Source: JALZMG01 sp963844175
GTDB lineage: Bacteria > Actinomycetota > Acidimicrobiia > Acidimicrobiales > Ilumatobacteraceae
Length of the DNA: 64,000 nucleotides
NCBI GenBank assembly: GCA_963844175.1
Contig: CAWJNE010000026.1
Span: 1-64,000 of the forward strand
Direction of reading: 5' to 3'
Shown piece by piece: positions 50,581 through 59,125 of this stretch. Below the pieces are notes generated by a model. It worked only from the letters and a program-made list of their open reading frames with translations. It was not told the origin of the DNA and made no database searches. The position numbers and the translations under genes were made by a program. Every line of letters begins with the position of its first letter. Position 1 is the stretch's first letter.

Positions 50581-52074
50581 GTGGATCGACGGCTCAAGCC
50601 CGTCCGCCCTGGTCCTAGCCTCGATCGCACGCCTCGCCGAAGACCTTCCACCGCTGCAGACCGACTGGCTCCCTACCGCGCCAAGCGCGATTTCTCGATT
50701 ACGTCCGAGCCGTCCGGTACCGCTCCCCCGCCGCCGGATGGGTGGCGTTTCGTCGTGCAGCGCCACCGGGCGACCCGCCTGCACTACGACCTCCGCCTCG
50801 AGGTCGCCGGGGTGTTGGCCAGTTGGGCCGTGCCGAAGGGCCCGACGCTCGACGCCGGCGTGAAGCGGATGGCCGTGCACGTGGAGGACCATCCGCTCGA
50901 CTACTTCGACTTCGAGGGCGTCATCCCGGCTGGCGAGTACGGCGGTGGCGACGTCATCGTGTGGGACTGGGGGCGGTGGGCGCTGGCCGACACCGCCGGC
51001 AACGGTGACGATCCGCTGGCGGCGATCGAGGCCGGCAACCTGCACTTCGACCTCGACGGCGAGAAGCTGCGCGGACGATTCGTGCTCGTGCAGCGGGGCG
51101 GCGATCAGCGTGGCCGGCCACAGTGGCTGCTGCTCAAGAAGCGCGACGAGGCGGCCGAGGCGGGGTGGGACCCGGAGGAGCATCCCCGGTCCGTGCGCTC
51201 CGGGCGGACCAACGACGAGGTGGCGGCAGCCCCGGCGGCGAGCTGGTCGAGCGAGGCGTCATGGGCGGCGCCGACGGTCGACGAGCTCGGCGCGTTGGAC
51301 CAGCTCGGGGCAGGAGGGCGATGGCGCATCGGCGGGCAGGCCCTGGCGCTCTCCGGCTTGGACGACCTGCTGGTGCCGAACTCCGGGTCGGCCGGACGCG
51401 TGACCCGGCGCGACGTCGTGCGCCACGTCGCGACCATGGCCCCGGCGATGCTGCCGTACGTCCACGACCACTGGCTGGCGCAGCCGGCCCCGTCATCAGC
51501 GCCGGCGTGGATGCCACGGGTCGAGGCGGGCTCCCGGACCCGCCTCACCGCCGATTCGCCGGCTGCGCTGGCGTGGATCGCTGCCCGGACCCCGCTCGAG
51601 CTGCGGGCGTCGACGGCGACACCCGGTGCGCCCGACCGACCGACGTGGGCGGTCATCGAGGGCGCCGCCGGGCCCTCGGCCGGCGCCACGCTCGGCCTGC
51701 TGCGCACGGCGCTCGACCACCTCGGGCTGGAGGGCCGCCCGGTGGTCGGCAGCTCGAGCTATGAGGTGCGCATCCCGATCGCCCCGCGACACTCGCGCGA
51801 CGACGTCGGGGCGTGGGTGGACCAGCTCTCGGCGGCGATCGCCGCCACCCTCCCGGACGCCGCGCCGCCGCGCCGCTGCGCCGACGACACCACGTTCGTC
51901 GTGCCGTTCGCGCCGCTGGACGAACCCGGCGCGCCGGTCGTCGTGCCGCTCGGCTGGGACGAGCTCGACGACGACGCGTCGTGGACGATCACCGACGTCG
52001 GCGACCGCCTGGCCCGCTCCGGCGACCCGCTGGCGCCGCTGATCGGCCTCGACCAGCGCCTCCCCCGCCTCTGA
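50581..52074 (+). CDS. LigD-type 3'-phosphoesterase fused to a polymerase-like domain, no ligase
   Basis: The 497-residue protein begins with a LigD 3'-phosphoesterase domain: YRAKRDFSITSEP, RATRLHYDLRLEVAG and VEDHPLDYFDFEGVIPAGEYGGGDVIVWDWG, which carry the family's metal-binding and catalytic residues. The second half matches the primase-polymerase-like domain of LigD only loosely (LLVPNSGSAGRVTRRDVVRHVATMAPAMLPYVHDH). I do not see a clear polymerase aspartate pair. There is no ATP-dependent ligase domain and no Ku gene nearby. The start is probably the GTG at 50581, but no ribosome-binding site is evident. Confidence 0.82.
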   Translation: MDRRLKPVRPGPSLDRTPRRRPSTAADRLAPYRAKRDFSITSEPSGTAPPPPDGWRFVVQRHRATRLHYDLRLEVAGVLASWAVPKGPTLDAGVKRMAVHVEDHPLDYFDFEGVIPAGEYGGGDVIVWDWGRWALADTAGNGDDPLAAIEAGNLHFDLDGEKLRGRFVLVQRGGDQRGRPQWLLLKKRDEAAEAGWDPEEHPRSVRSGRTNDEVAAAPAASWSSEASWAAPTVDELGALDQLGAGGRWRIGGQALALSGLDDLLVPNSGSAGRVTRRDVVRHVATMAPAMLPYVHDHWLAQPAPSSAPAWMPRVEAGSRTRLTADSPAALAWIAARTPLELRASTATPGAPDRPTWAVIEGAAGPSAGATLGLLRTALDHLGLEGRPVVGSSSYEVRIPIAPRHSRDDVGAWVDQLSAAIAATLPDAAPPRRCADDTTFVVPFAPLDEPGAPVVVPLGWDELDDDASWTITDVGDRLARSGDPLAPLIGLDQRLPRL

Positions 52075-52182
52075 CGGTTGATGGATCCGGCCGGCCAGCC
52101 GATCGATGAGTCTCGGGTCGTGCGGAGGTCACTGCACGCAGGACCGCTGTCAGCCTGACGCGCTCGTACGCGAAGGAGTCGC

Positions 52183-52743
52183 ATGGCAAAGCTCATCTAC
52201 TCGATGATCACGTCGCTCGACGGCTACGCCGAGGCGGCGGAGGGCGACCTCGGCTTCGGCGCCGCCGACGACGAGGAGGTGCATACCTTCATCGGCGACC
52301 GCTTCCGCTCTGTCGGCACGTACCTCTACGGCCGCCGGATGTACGAGACGATGGTCTTCTGGGAGACCGCGCACACCGAGCCCGATCTGCCGCCGCACAT
52401 CCTGCAGTACGCCCGCGACTGGCAGGCTGCGGAGAAGGTCGTGTACTCCACGACGCTCGAGTCGGTGTCCAGCGCGAAGACCAGGATCGAGCGGACCTTC
52501 GACGCGGACGCGGTGCGCAAGCTCAAGGCCGACGCTGGTCACGACCTCTCCGTCGACGGCCCGAACCTCGCGGCGCAGGCGATCGCCGCCGGCCTGGTGG
52601 ACGAGTACCACCTGTTCATCACCACGAGCGTGGTCGGCGGTGGCAAGCGGTTCTTCCCCGACGGCGTGCGCCTCGATCTCGAGCTGGTTGAGGAGCGTGC
52701 CTTCGACAGCGGACTGATCTACGCGTACTACCGGACCCGCTGA
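52183..52743 (+). CDS. Dihydrofolate reductase/RibD C-domain family protein
   Basis: The 186-residue protein has the RibD-C/DHFR-like fold used by many actinobacterial NADPH reductases: LIYSMITSLDGYAE at the N-terminus, YGRRMYETMVFWE, and the central DLSVDGPNLAAQAIAAGLVDEYHLF with VVGGGKRFFPDGVRLDLELVEER. The substrate is unknown; true folate reduction is unlikely because key folate-binding residues are not apparent. CGAAGGAG lies just upstream of the ATG. Confidence 0.88.
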   Translation: MAKLIYSMITSLDGYAEAAEGDLGFGAADDEEVHTFIGDRFRSVGTYLYGRRMYETMVFWETAHTEPDLPPHILQYARDWQAAEKVVYSTTLESVSSAKTRIERTFDADAVRKLKADAGHDLSVDGPNLAAQAIAAGLVDEYHLFITTSVVGGGKRFFPDGVRLDLELVEERAFDSGLIYAYYRTR

Positions 52744-52815
52744 ACCCGCCGGAACGTCCAGCGGGGCGGGAGCCGGTACGGTTGCCCAGCGCCTGATCTG
52801 ACCAAGGAGACCGTC

Positions 52816-52992
52816 ATGCCCTACGCCCTTTCATGTGGTGATGTCATGCCTGGCTGTGACGCGACGTTCGAGGCCGACTCCGAGCACGACCTTCTCGCCC
52901 AAGTAGGACCCCATGCCGCCGAAGCCCATGGCATCCAGGAGGTCACGCCAGAGGTGCTCGCGGCGGTCAAGGGCGCCATCAAGCAGTCCTGA
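52816..52992 (+). CDS. DUF1059 small protein (58 residues)
   Basis: This gene encodes only 58 residues. It begins MPYALSCGDVMPGCDATFEADSEHD-like and contains GPHAAEAHGIQ, matching the DUF1059 pattern of two cysteines and a C-terminal HAxxxHG motif that probably binds metal. AAGGAG lies eight bases before the ATG. It follows the DHFR-like gene by 72 bases on the same strand. Confidence 0.8.
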   Translation: MPYALSCGDVMPGCDATFEADSEHDLLAQVGPHAAEAHGIQEVTPEVLAAVKGAIKQS

Positions 52993-53136
52993 GCTGCCAG
53001 ACGCACGCCGTCCGAATAGGGCGCCTCCCCTGCTGAGATTGCGAGGACGGCACGCTTCATCGGGTCTGCTGAGCATCCGACTGCAAACCGAGATTGAGCG
53101 TCACGCAACCGTCCCTACCGCCGGATCACGGCGCGC

Positions 53137-53448
53137 TCACTCGTCGGCGTTCGATGTGTAGCTGTTCGTGAACGTCAACATGAAGCTCGGCGGCTCGAGG
53201 AGGCTCGGAACGATCTCGTCCACAAACCGCTTGAAGGGCTCGTTGGCCATATGGGCCTCGAATGCGTCCCGGTCGGTGTACGCCTCGTAGAGGAGCACGA
53301 CATTCGGCTCGTCTGGCGACTCCCACACGTCGAAGCGAAGTGTGCCGGGCTCGATCGTCCGGCACACGTCAGCATCCCACTGGAGGAAGTCGAGGAGATC
53401 GGACTTGTGCCCTTCGCGAGCGACGAGTCTGGCCATGCCTCCGTACAT
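53137..53448 (-). CDS. Antibiotic biosynthesis monooxygenase (ABM) domain protein
   Basis: The 103-residue protein has the dimeric ferredoxin-like ABM fold: MARLVAREGHKSDLLDFLQ, the central VLLYEAYTDRDAFEAHMANEPFKRFVDEI and a closing strand. Members are small cofactor-free oxygenases or isomerases, and many have unknown substrates. GGAGGGG six bases upstream sets the start at the ATG at 53448. The 234 bases between it and the divergent cNMP-binding gene hold nothing I can name. Confidence 0.85.
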   Translation of the reverse strand: MYGGMARLVAREGHKSDLLDFLQWDADVCRTIEPGTLRFDVWESPDEPNVVLLYEAYTDRDAFEAHMANEPFKRFVDEIVPSLLEPPSFMLTFTNSYTSNADE

Positions 53449-53682
53449 GCCATCCCCTCCAATCGAAATCGCGGCGCTCCGGCCAATCATGCCCGACCGG
53501 CAACGTGTCCGAAAACGACGAGGAGCTGCGGGACTGCGCAACGGCATGGCCCGGACGCCGACGTGGGTGAGCACGCTGTCGTCGGCCACAGGGATGGAGA
53601 CGGCGCCCACGGGTGCGGTCGATGAGAGCTCAGCGCACCATCGGTGTGATCATCGTCAGCTCGACATCGACAGGAGGTCACC

Positions 53683-54765
53683 ATGCGCGTCGAGGGTTCC
53701 GCCACCACCATCTCGTGGATCCCTTCGGAGGCGATCACGGGCTTGATGAAGGCCGGATTCCGGCTCGGCGTCTCGCACTATGACAGCGCGCCGCCCGACC
53801 AGTTGGGCGCCGACATCCCGGCCCGCCTCGACGAATTGCGCGCCGGCGACCGTTTACGGTTCGCCAACTACCTCCACGCCTGGGCCGAGTTCGCAGCGGA
53901 CGGCCAACTTCTCGGCGCTGACCAGGACGGAGGTGGCCACCTCGGCGCCACCCACCTCCGCCTCGGCGGCGACATCACGGTCGCCGCCGTGGCCATGAGC
54001 GACCTGCGGCCCGAGCCCGAGACCGGTCCGGGGTGGGTGCGCTTCAAGCAGACCGCCGGGGGCAGCCCTGGCGTGCCCATGCCTCGTCGCGTCCGCCGTG
54101 CCCCGTTCGTCCAGTTCCGCGCGCCGGTGGCGTGGTCGACGCTGGAGGTGACCTTGCACGCCGACGGTCGAGTCGAGAGCCGGCTGGCGGGGGCGTCGCC
54201 GTTTCCCCGTCACTGGCTCTACGACGCGCACGGCGCCCTCACCGCCAAGAGCGGGACCACGGACTGGAAGGAGTGGACCGTGTCGGCGTTCGGCAAGGGA
54301 ACGCCGTGGGGCGACGAGGACTCGCCTGCCTTCGTGACGGAGGTCGAAACGGCGCTCGAGCGCGAGCTGTCAGGGCTGTTGATGAGCGGCGCGACGAAGC
54401 CTCGGATCCGCAGGTTCAAGGAGGGTGAGGAGCTGACGCGCCAGGGTGACGATGGGAACCAGCTGTTCCTGCTCCTCGACGGTGTGCTCGTCGTCGAGGT
54501 CGACGGCGAGCAACTGACCGAGATCGGCCCTGGTGCGGTGCTCGGTGAACGAGCGGTGCTGGAGGACGGGCGGCGGACGTCGACGTTGATCGCCAGGACG
54601 AACTGCAAGGTCGCCGTCGTCCCGTCCGATCAGCTCGATCGCGACCGGCTGGCCGAGCTGGCCGCCGGACACCGTCGCGAGGCAGCGGCTGCGGCCGACG
54701 AGGTCGGCGAGGTCGGCGAGGTCGATCTGCTGGCAGCGGTCGTCGACGCCGCTCAGTCGTCATGA
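53683..54765 (+). CDS. Cyclic-nucleotide-binding domain protein without HTH
   Basis: The 360-residue protein has an N-terminal region of about 225 residues that I do not recognise (rich in beta strands, with WAEFAADGQLLGAD and HWLYDAHGALTAKSG). A C-terminal cNMP-binding domain follows: RRFKEGEELTRQGDDGNQLFLLLDGVLVVEVDGEQLTEIGPGAVLGERAVLEDGRRTSTLIA, with the phosphate-binding GERA-type cassette. There is no helix-turn-helix after it, so it is not a Crp-type transcription factor. It may couple cAMP or a related ligand to an enzymatic or structural N-domain. Confidence 0.78.
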   Translation: MRVEGSATTISWIPSEAITGLMKAGFRLGVSHYDSAPPDQLGADIPARLDELRAGDRLRFANYLHAWAEFAADGQLLGADQDGGGHLGATHLRLGGDITVAAVAMSDLRPEPETGPGWVRFKQTAGGSPGVPMPRRVRRAPFVQFRAPVAWSTLEVTLHADGRVESRLAGASPFPRHWLYDAHGALTAKSGTTDWKEWTVSAFGKGTPWGDEDSPAFVTEVETALERELSGLLMSGATKPRIRRFKEGEELTRQGDDGNQLFLLLDGVLVVEVDGEQLTEIGPGAVLGERAVLEDGRRTSTLIARTNCKVAVVPSDQLDRDRLAELAAGHRREAAAAADEVGEVGEVDLLAAVVDAAQSS

Positions 54766-54844
54766 GGCGGTCCGAGCGCGTCGGGCGAAGTGGGCGCGAT
54801 CGCTGACAGCAGGTGGCAGCGACTGCGCCGAGAAGGACCGTTGA

Positions 54845-55282
54845 CTAGCCGGTTGGGATGTCGAGCTTGGTGTAGTCGACGGTGTGCCAGTGCTCGGGTG
54901 TGAGGCGGACGAGCGTGTTGTCGCCGCCGGGGTTCGAGGCGAGGTACGCCTGCCCCATCTCCGTGCCGAGGTAGCGCACCGCAATGTCGCGGCGGACGTC
55001 GTCTGGTGACTCGCCGAAGGTGACGGGCCCCTCCACCGTGACGTAGGCATAGGGCAGCTCCTCGCGCTGGGCGCAGAGCGTCGCTCGTCCTGCCGTTGCG
55101 AGGAGCCTGCCCTTCACGCTCGACGCGTCAGTGGAGAGCTCGACTGCGCCGCCGGGCTCGTAGCGGTACCAGACGGGCGTGACCACAGGTGGGCCGTCGG
55201 CTCGCTCGACCGCGAGCACCCCGACGTGGAGGTCGGCCAGGAACGACTCACGTTCAGTTGCGGACATCTGCAGTGCACCCAT
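54845..55282 (-). CDS. Pyridoxamine 5'-phosphate oxidase-fold (PPOX/F420-type) protein
   Basis: The 145-residue protein has the split-barrel flavin/F420-binding fold: LADLHVGVLAVERADGPPVVTPVWYRYEPGGAVELST at the N-terminus and VTVEGPVTF in the middle. Actinobacterial members commonly use FMN, F420 or haem, and no single ligand can be assigned. AAGGAG lies five bases before the ATG at 55282. It converges on the cNMP-binding gene. Confidence 0.85.
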   Translation of the reverse strand: MGALQMSATERESFLADLHVGVLAVERADGPPVVTPVWYRYEPGGAVELSTDASSVKGRLLATAGRATLCAQREELPYAYVTVEGPVTFGESPDDVRRDIAVRYLGTEMGQAYLASNPGGDNTLVRLTPEHWHTVDYTKLDIPTG

Positions 55283-55393
55283 GACGGACTCCTTCTGAGC
55301 TGGTTCCGTCACCGAGGCAATCGCTGAGACCCGTCGATGCCAACGACGATGTGTGAACGGCGCCGGCACGGCCGAGACAACGCCCGGATGGCG

Positions 55394-55894
55394 CTAGCCG
55401 TCGGTCGCGAAGACGAGTTCCCGTAGCTCACGCCCGTCCGGAAGCGCGAGTGCCGTTCTCCCGACTTCGACCCAACCGGAGCGGCGGTACAGGGCGATGG
55501 CGGCGTGCGACGATTCGACGACCTCCAGCACCGGGACGCGGTGCTGTATGGCGGCCGCAGATCGTGCCGTGCTCAGCAGGGCGCGAGCGATTCCTCGACC
55601 GCGGGCGTCGGGATCGACCAGCAGCCGGGCGATGGCACCAAGGGGGCCGACGATGCCGGCGTCGTGCAGAACCTGCATCGCTCCGGGCGACGGCTGTGCG
55701 TTGACGCCGACGTGGCCACAGATCCGTGCGTCCCACTCAGCGACCCAGGCCTCGAGCGGCTCAGGTCGTGACAGGAACCGGTGGTAGTCGTCGCCGGGCA
55801 GGTAGGTGGGATAGTCGTCGGCCGCGCGGACGCGCGCCGCTACCAACGCAAGGGTGTCGAGGTCGACGTCAACACGCCGTCGAACACACAGCAC
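55394..55894 (-). CDS. GNAT family N-acetyltransferase
   Basis: The 166-residue protein has the GNAT acetyl-CoA site (GAIARLLVDPDARGRGIARALLSTARSAA) with the Arg/Gly-x-x-Gly loop, and the closing SHAAIALYRRSGWVEVGR. The acceptor is not known. The only plausible start is a GTG at 55894; no ribosome-binding site is visible, and the upstream open frame is not protein-like. Confidence 0.83.
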   Translation of the reverse strand: MLCVRRRVDVDLDTLALVAARVRAADDYPTYLPGDDYHRFLSRPEPLEAWVAEWDARICGHVGVNAQPSPGAMQVLHDAGIVGPLGAIARLLVDPDARGRGIARALLSTARSAAAIQHRVPVLEVVESSHAAIALYRRSGWVEVGRTALALPDGRELRELVFATDG

Positions 55895-55977
55895 GCCGGT
55901 CAGTGTGCCGATTCCCGGCTCACCCGCAGTGCCCTTGAGTGCGGCACCGCGGCATCGGCAAGCCCTGTACCTGTCCG

Positions 55978-57114
55978 TCAGGCGTCGAAGCGGGCTCGGG
56001 CGTAGGCGCTGAATGCTTCGCCGCTGAAGGCGATGTGCTGGTTGGCGGTGTGGAGGTCGCGGAAGCACCGTTCGAGGGGATGGCCGGCGTACACGGCGCC
56101 CGCACCGGCGTAGCCGAAGGCAATGTCGACGGCAGTGATCGCGGCATGCATGGCCTGTTGCCCCGCCAACGTGATGCGTCCGAGCTGCGCCGGTGTCACG
56201 GGCGCGCCGGCTTCGATGGTCGTCCACGCGTCGTCGAGCGTGTGGTGGACGAACGTCCTGGCGCTCTGGAGCGCCGCTTCGGCTCGGCCGAGGTCGAACT
56301 GCGCGCGGGGGTCCTCGGCGACGGTGGTTCGGCTGGCTCCTCTCCGCTTGGTCGGCGCGAGTTGGGTCAGCTCGTCGAGGGCCCGTCGGCCGACACCAAG
56401 CGGGAACCCGCTCATGAGCACGGACAGCAGCGGGAAGAAGCCGAGCTGCCACAGGGGCCCGTCTTGGCGTGCGGGGTCGAGCATGGGGGCCGCGGAGTGC
56501 TCGGCGGGGATGCGCAGCTGGCGGACTTCGATGTCGTGGCTGCCGGTGCCGCGCAGGCCGGTGGCGTGCCACGTGTCGTGAATCTCGGCCGCGGCGGCCG
56601 GGAAGTACGCGAACCGCAGGTCGGGGGTCCCGTCTGGGCGTGCGGCTGGTTGGTCGCCATCCATGACGACGACGCTGGTCTGGTACCAGTCTGCGTGGAC
56701 GCATCCGCTGTTGAAGGGCCATCGGCCGTCGATGACGAGGTGGTCGCCGTCGCGACGGGCACGACCGAGTGGGGCGAACATGCTGGTTGACGCAACATCC
56801 GTGGATGCACCGAGCATCTCCTTGGCGGCGTGCGGCTCGAGCCACGCGAAGAAGGCGGTCGAGTTGCCGATCAGGACCGTCCATCCCGCGGACCCGTCGG
56901 CCTGGGAGACCGTCTCGATCGCGGTGCAGATGGCGATCGGGTCCATCTCGAGGCCGCCGAGGGACGCGGGCATGGCCATCCGGAACAGGCCCTCCCGTCG
57001 TACCTGGTCGACCAGGTCGCGCGGCATCGTGCGGAGTCGTTCCGCCTCGTCCGCGCCGGCGCGAGCGGCGGTGGCAACACGTGCTGCGCCTTCAACGAGG
57101 TCCTCGCAGGTCAT
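55978..57114 (-). CDS. Acyl-CoA dehydrogenase-family flavin monooxygenase-like protein
   Basis: The 378-residue protein has the acyl-CoA dehydrogenase fold used by two-component flavin hydroxylases such as HsaA: residues GLFRMAMPASLGGLEMDPI, DGSAGWTVLIGNSTAFFAWL, the central GRWPFNSGCVHADWYQTSVVV, and FAYAGAGAVYAGHPLERCFRDLHTANQH at the end. The catalytic base of true dehydrogenases is not apparent. Its ATG faces the divergent TetR gene across a palindrome, so that regulator probably controls it. No flavin reductase is adjacent. Confidence 0.83.
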   Translation of the reverse strand: MTCEDLVEGAARVATAARAGADEAERLRTMPRDLVDQVRREGLFRMAMPASLGGLEMDPIAICTAIETVSQADGSAGWTVLIGNSTAFFAWLEPHAAKEMLGASTDVASTSMFAPLGRARRDGDHLVIDGRWPFNSGCVHADWYQTSVVVMDGDQPAARPDGTPDLRFAYFPAAAAEIHDTWHATGLRGTGSHDIEVRQLRIPAEHSAAPMLDPARQDGPLWQLGFFPLLSVLMSGFPLGVGRRALDELTQLAPTKRRGASRTTVAEDPRAQFDLGRAEAALQSARTFVHHTLDDAWTTIEAGAPVTPAQLGRITLAGQQAMHAAITAVDIAFGYAGAGAVYAGHPLERCFRDLHTANQHIAFSGEAFSAYARARFDA

Positions 57115-57132
57115 GAGCGGCTCCCACTTCGG

Positions 57133-57164
57133 GGCAGTGATACTGCCTTGATTTTGCCTAGTAT
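57133..57164 (+). promoter_or_regulatory. TetR promoter region: palindrome and leaderless -10 box
   Basis: The inverted repeat GGCAGT-GAT-ACTGCC (57133-57147) lies in the 57-base gap between the divergent genes and is a probable operator. TAGTAT (57159-57164) is a -10 box ending seven bases before the GTG at 57172, so the TetR mRNA is probably leaderless. That would exclude the ATG at 57163, which overlaps the box. Confidence 0.6.
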
Positions 57165-57171
57165 GCATCCC

Positions 57172-57849
57172 GTGAGCGACCGGGTCAATCCGCAGCGTTC
57201 GGCGTACGCAACGCGGCGCTACGACAGTCCGGTTCGGCGGGAGCGCGCGCTGGAGACCGAGCGACGGATCCTGACGGCCGCCGCGGCTGCGTTCGCGGAG
57301 ACCGGCTACGTCGGCACCTCGTTGGCGGCCATCGCCAGCGCCGCCGGGGTGAACCCCCGCACCGTCTACAAGGTGTTCGGCACGAAGGTCCGCTTGCTCA
57401 GCCGTCTCGTCGACGTGGCGATGGTGGGCGACCAGGCCGCAGTACCGGTGGCAGGACGGTCGTGGGCGCTCGATGCGTTCACCGCACCGACTGGCCGTGA
57501 ACGAGTCGGTGCGTTCGCTGCGGCGATCCGGCGAGTCATGCAGTCCGCAGGAGCCGTGTTCCGCACTGCCGCGCAGGCCGCCGTCGCCGACCCAGAAGCC
57601 GCCGCCCTGTGGCGCCTCGGACAGACCCGGCGTCAGCAGGACGCTGCCGCCTTCATCGCCGCCCTGCACGGCGCCTCCCAGCTCCGATCCGACCGGACAC
57701 CCGACGAGGCGATTGCGTCGGTGTGGCTCCTTACGTCTCCGGAGACCTACTTGCAGATGACTGACGGTCTGGCCTGGAGCCCAGATCAGTACGAGCAGTG
57801 GCTGCGACAGTCGATGCGCGACCTGTTGCTGGGACGCGATGCCGTGTGA
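57172..57849 (+). CDS. TetR family transcriptional regulator
   Basis: The 225-residue protein has a TetR DNA-binding domain (TERRILTAAAAAFAETGYVGTSLAAIASAAGVNPRTVYKVFGTKVRLL) and a helical ligand domain ending in LLLGRDAV. I choose the GTG at 57172 because a TAGTAT box ends seven bases before it. The palindrome at 57133-57147 is the likely binding site, through which it would control itself and the divergent flavin monooxygenase-like gene. Confidence 0.87.
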   Translation: MSDRVNPQRSAYATRRYDSPVRRERALETERRILTAAAAAFAETGYVGTSLAAIASAAGVNPRTVYKVFGTKVRLLSRLVDVAMVGDQAAVPVAGRSWALDAFTAPTGRERVGAFAAAIRRVMQSAGAVFRTAAQAAVADPEAAALWRLGQTRRQQDAAAFIAALHGASQLRSDRTPDEAIASVWLLTSPETYLQMTDGLAWSPDQYEQWLRQSMRDLLLGRDAV

Positions 57850-57906
57850 GCTCGACGTCCGGCGCAGCGACCGGGGTCGTCGAACGATCCGATGCCAGGC
57901 GCCTCA

Positions 57907-58965
57907 TCAACGGTGGTCGAGCCACCTCACCGTGGTCGGATGTTGGCCGGCGAGGGCGAGCAGCCGCCGGTCGCCGCCCGGCCACAGCGTGAGGTGCGTT
58001 TCGACGCGCGCCGGGTCGTCGGCGACGCCCTCGAAGGCGACGAGCGCGAGCGGGGCGTCCGCTGTTGCACGGGCGCCGGCGGCGGTGATGGCCGATTCCG
58101 CCGACGCGCGAATGTCATCGGCCAGATAGGGCCACACGATGGTGTGGTAGACGACCGTGGTCACGCCCGGTCGTGACTCGGCGAGCGCGGCGGCGACCCA
58201 GCTCGCCAGATCGTCTCGGTCCACGACTGCCGGGGTTGCCCGTGCGACCTCGATGGCCCGATCGAGCAGCCCGAAGCGCTCGGTCTCATCGGGGAACACA
58301 CACGCCAGCAGCGTCAGGCGGCCTTCCTCGGTCGTGGCGTCGATCGGGTGCAGATCGCACCCCCTACGCTCCACGACCTCGAACCCGTGGCCGAGCGGCG
58401 GCATGCCGCCGGTCAGGAAGTCGACGAAGCGGACGGGCGAGTCCGTGGGACCGAAGGCGGCGCCGTCTTGCTCGTAGCGGAACTTGTCGAGTCGCAGGTT
58501 CAACCCGGCGCTGGCGCCGAGCTCCAGCAGCCTCAGCGGCCGCCCGGTTTGCTGCGCGACACAGCAGAAGGCGCCGACGAGCGCTTTGGCGCGACTGGGA
58601 GCGTTGGTCTGCAGCGGGTGCGCGAGCGCCTCGACGAGCTCAGGCCTGCCGGCGGCGATGAGGCTGCGGATGGCCGGCCACGCCGCGTCGGCGTCGCCAT
58701 CGCCGCCGGTGGACGGGAAGTAGGCGCGCAGATCGTCGGCCTCGCCCCCTAAGACCATTCGGTGCACGCCACACAGCAGCCGGAAGCCGTCCCACTCGTC
58801 GACGCGGTCGTGCTCGTGGCCGGCCAGTGCCGCCCGCGTCGGGCCGCCGGCTGCTGCGTCCTCGCGCATCAGCTCGAGCAGCCGCACGTAGAAGCGCGAG
58901 CCGACGGCCTGCGCCACCGCTACTTGAGCGTCCAGCATCACCGTCAAGGCGTCCGACGTGGACAT
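57907..58965 (-). CDS. DUF2332 family protein
   Basis: The 352-residue protein matches DUF2332 throughout: a helical N-terminus, the Rossmann-like LRLLELGASAGLNLRLDKFRYE, GCDLHPIDATTEEGRLTLLACVFPDETERFGLL and VTTVVYHTIVWPYL. The ELGASAGLNL motif resembles a SAM-binding loop, so a methyltransferase-like role is possible but unproven. TACGGT ends eight bases before the ATG at 58965, the leaderless pattern. It converges on the TetR gene. Confidence 0.87.
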   Translation of the reverse strand: MSTSDALTVMLDAQVAVAQAVGSRFYVRLLELMREDAAAGGPTRAALAGHEHDRVDEWDGFRLLCGVHRMVLGGEADDLRAYFPSTGGDGDADAAWPAIRSLIAAGRPELVEALAHPLQTNAPSRAKALVGAFCCVAQQTGRPLRLLELGASAGLNLRLDKFRYEQDGAAFGPTDSPVRFVDFLTGGMPPLGHGFEVVERRGCDLHPIDATTEEGRLTLLACVFPDETERFGLLDRAIEVARATPAVVDRDDLASWVAAALAESRPGVTTVVYHTIVWPYLADDIRASAESAITAAGARATADAPLALVAFEGVADDPARVETHLTLWPGGDRRLLALAGQHPTTVRWLDHR

Positions 58966-59125
58966 CGACGCGGACCGTAGATGCCGCCGGCCAGATCGAG
59001 CGATCCGCTCCGGCGGGCATCGGTTCGAGCGACGACCGGCCTGGCCGGCCAGGTGCGGAGCCACTGGCCGGCGGTGAGCGGCGCTCGAGCGGAGCGGTCG
59101 ATCAGCCGGCGGTAGCGTCGTCATC

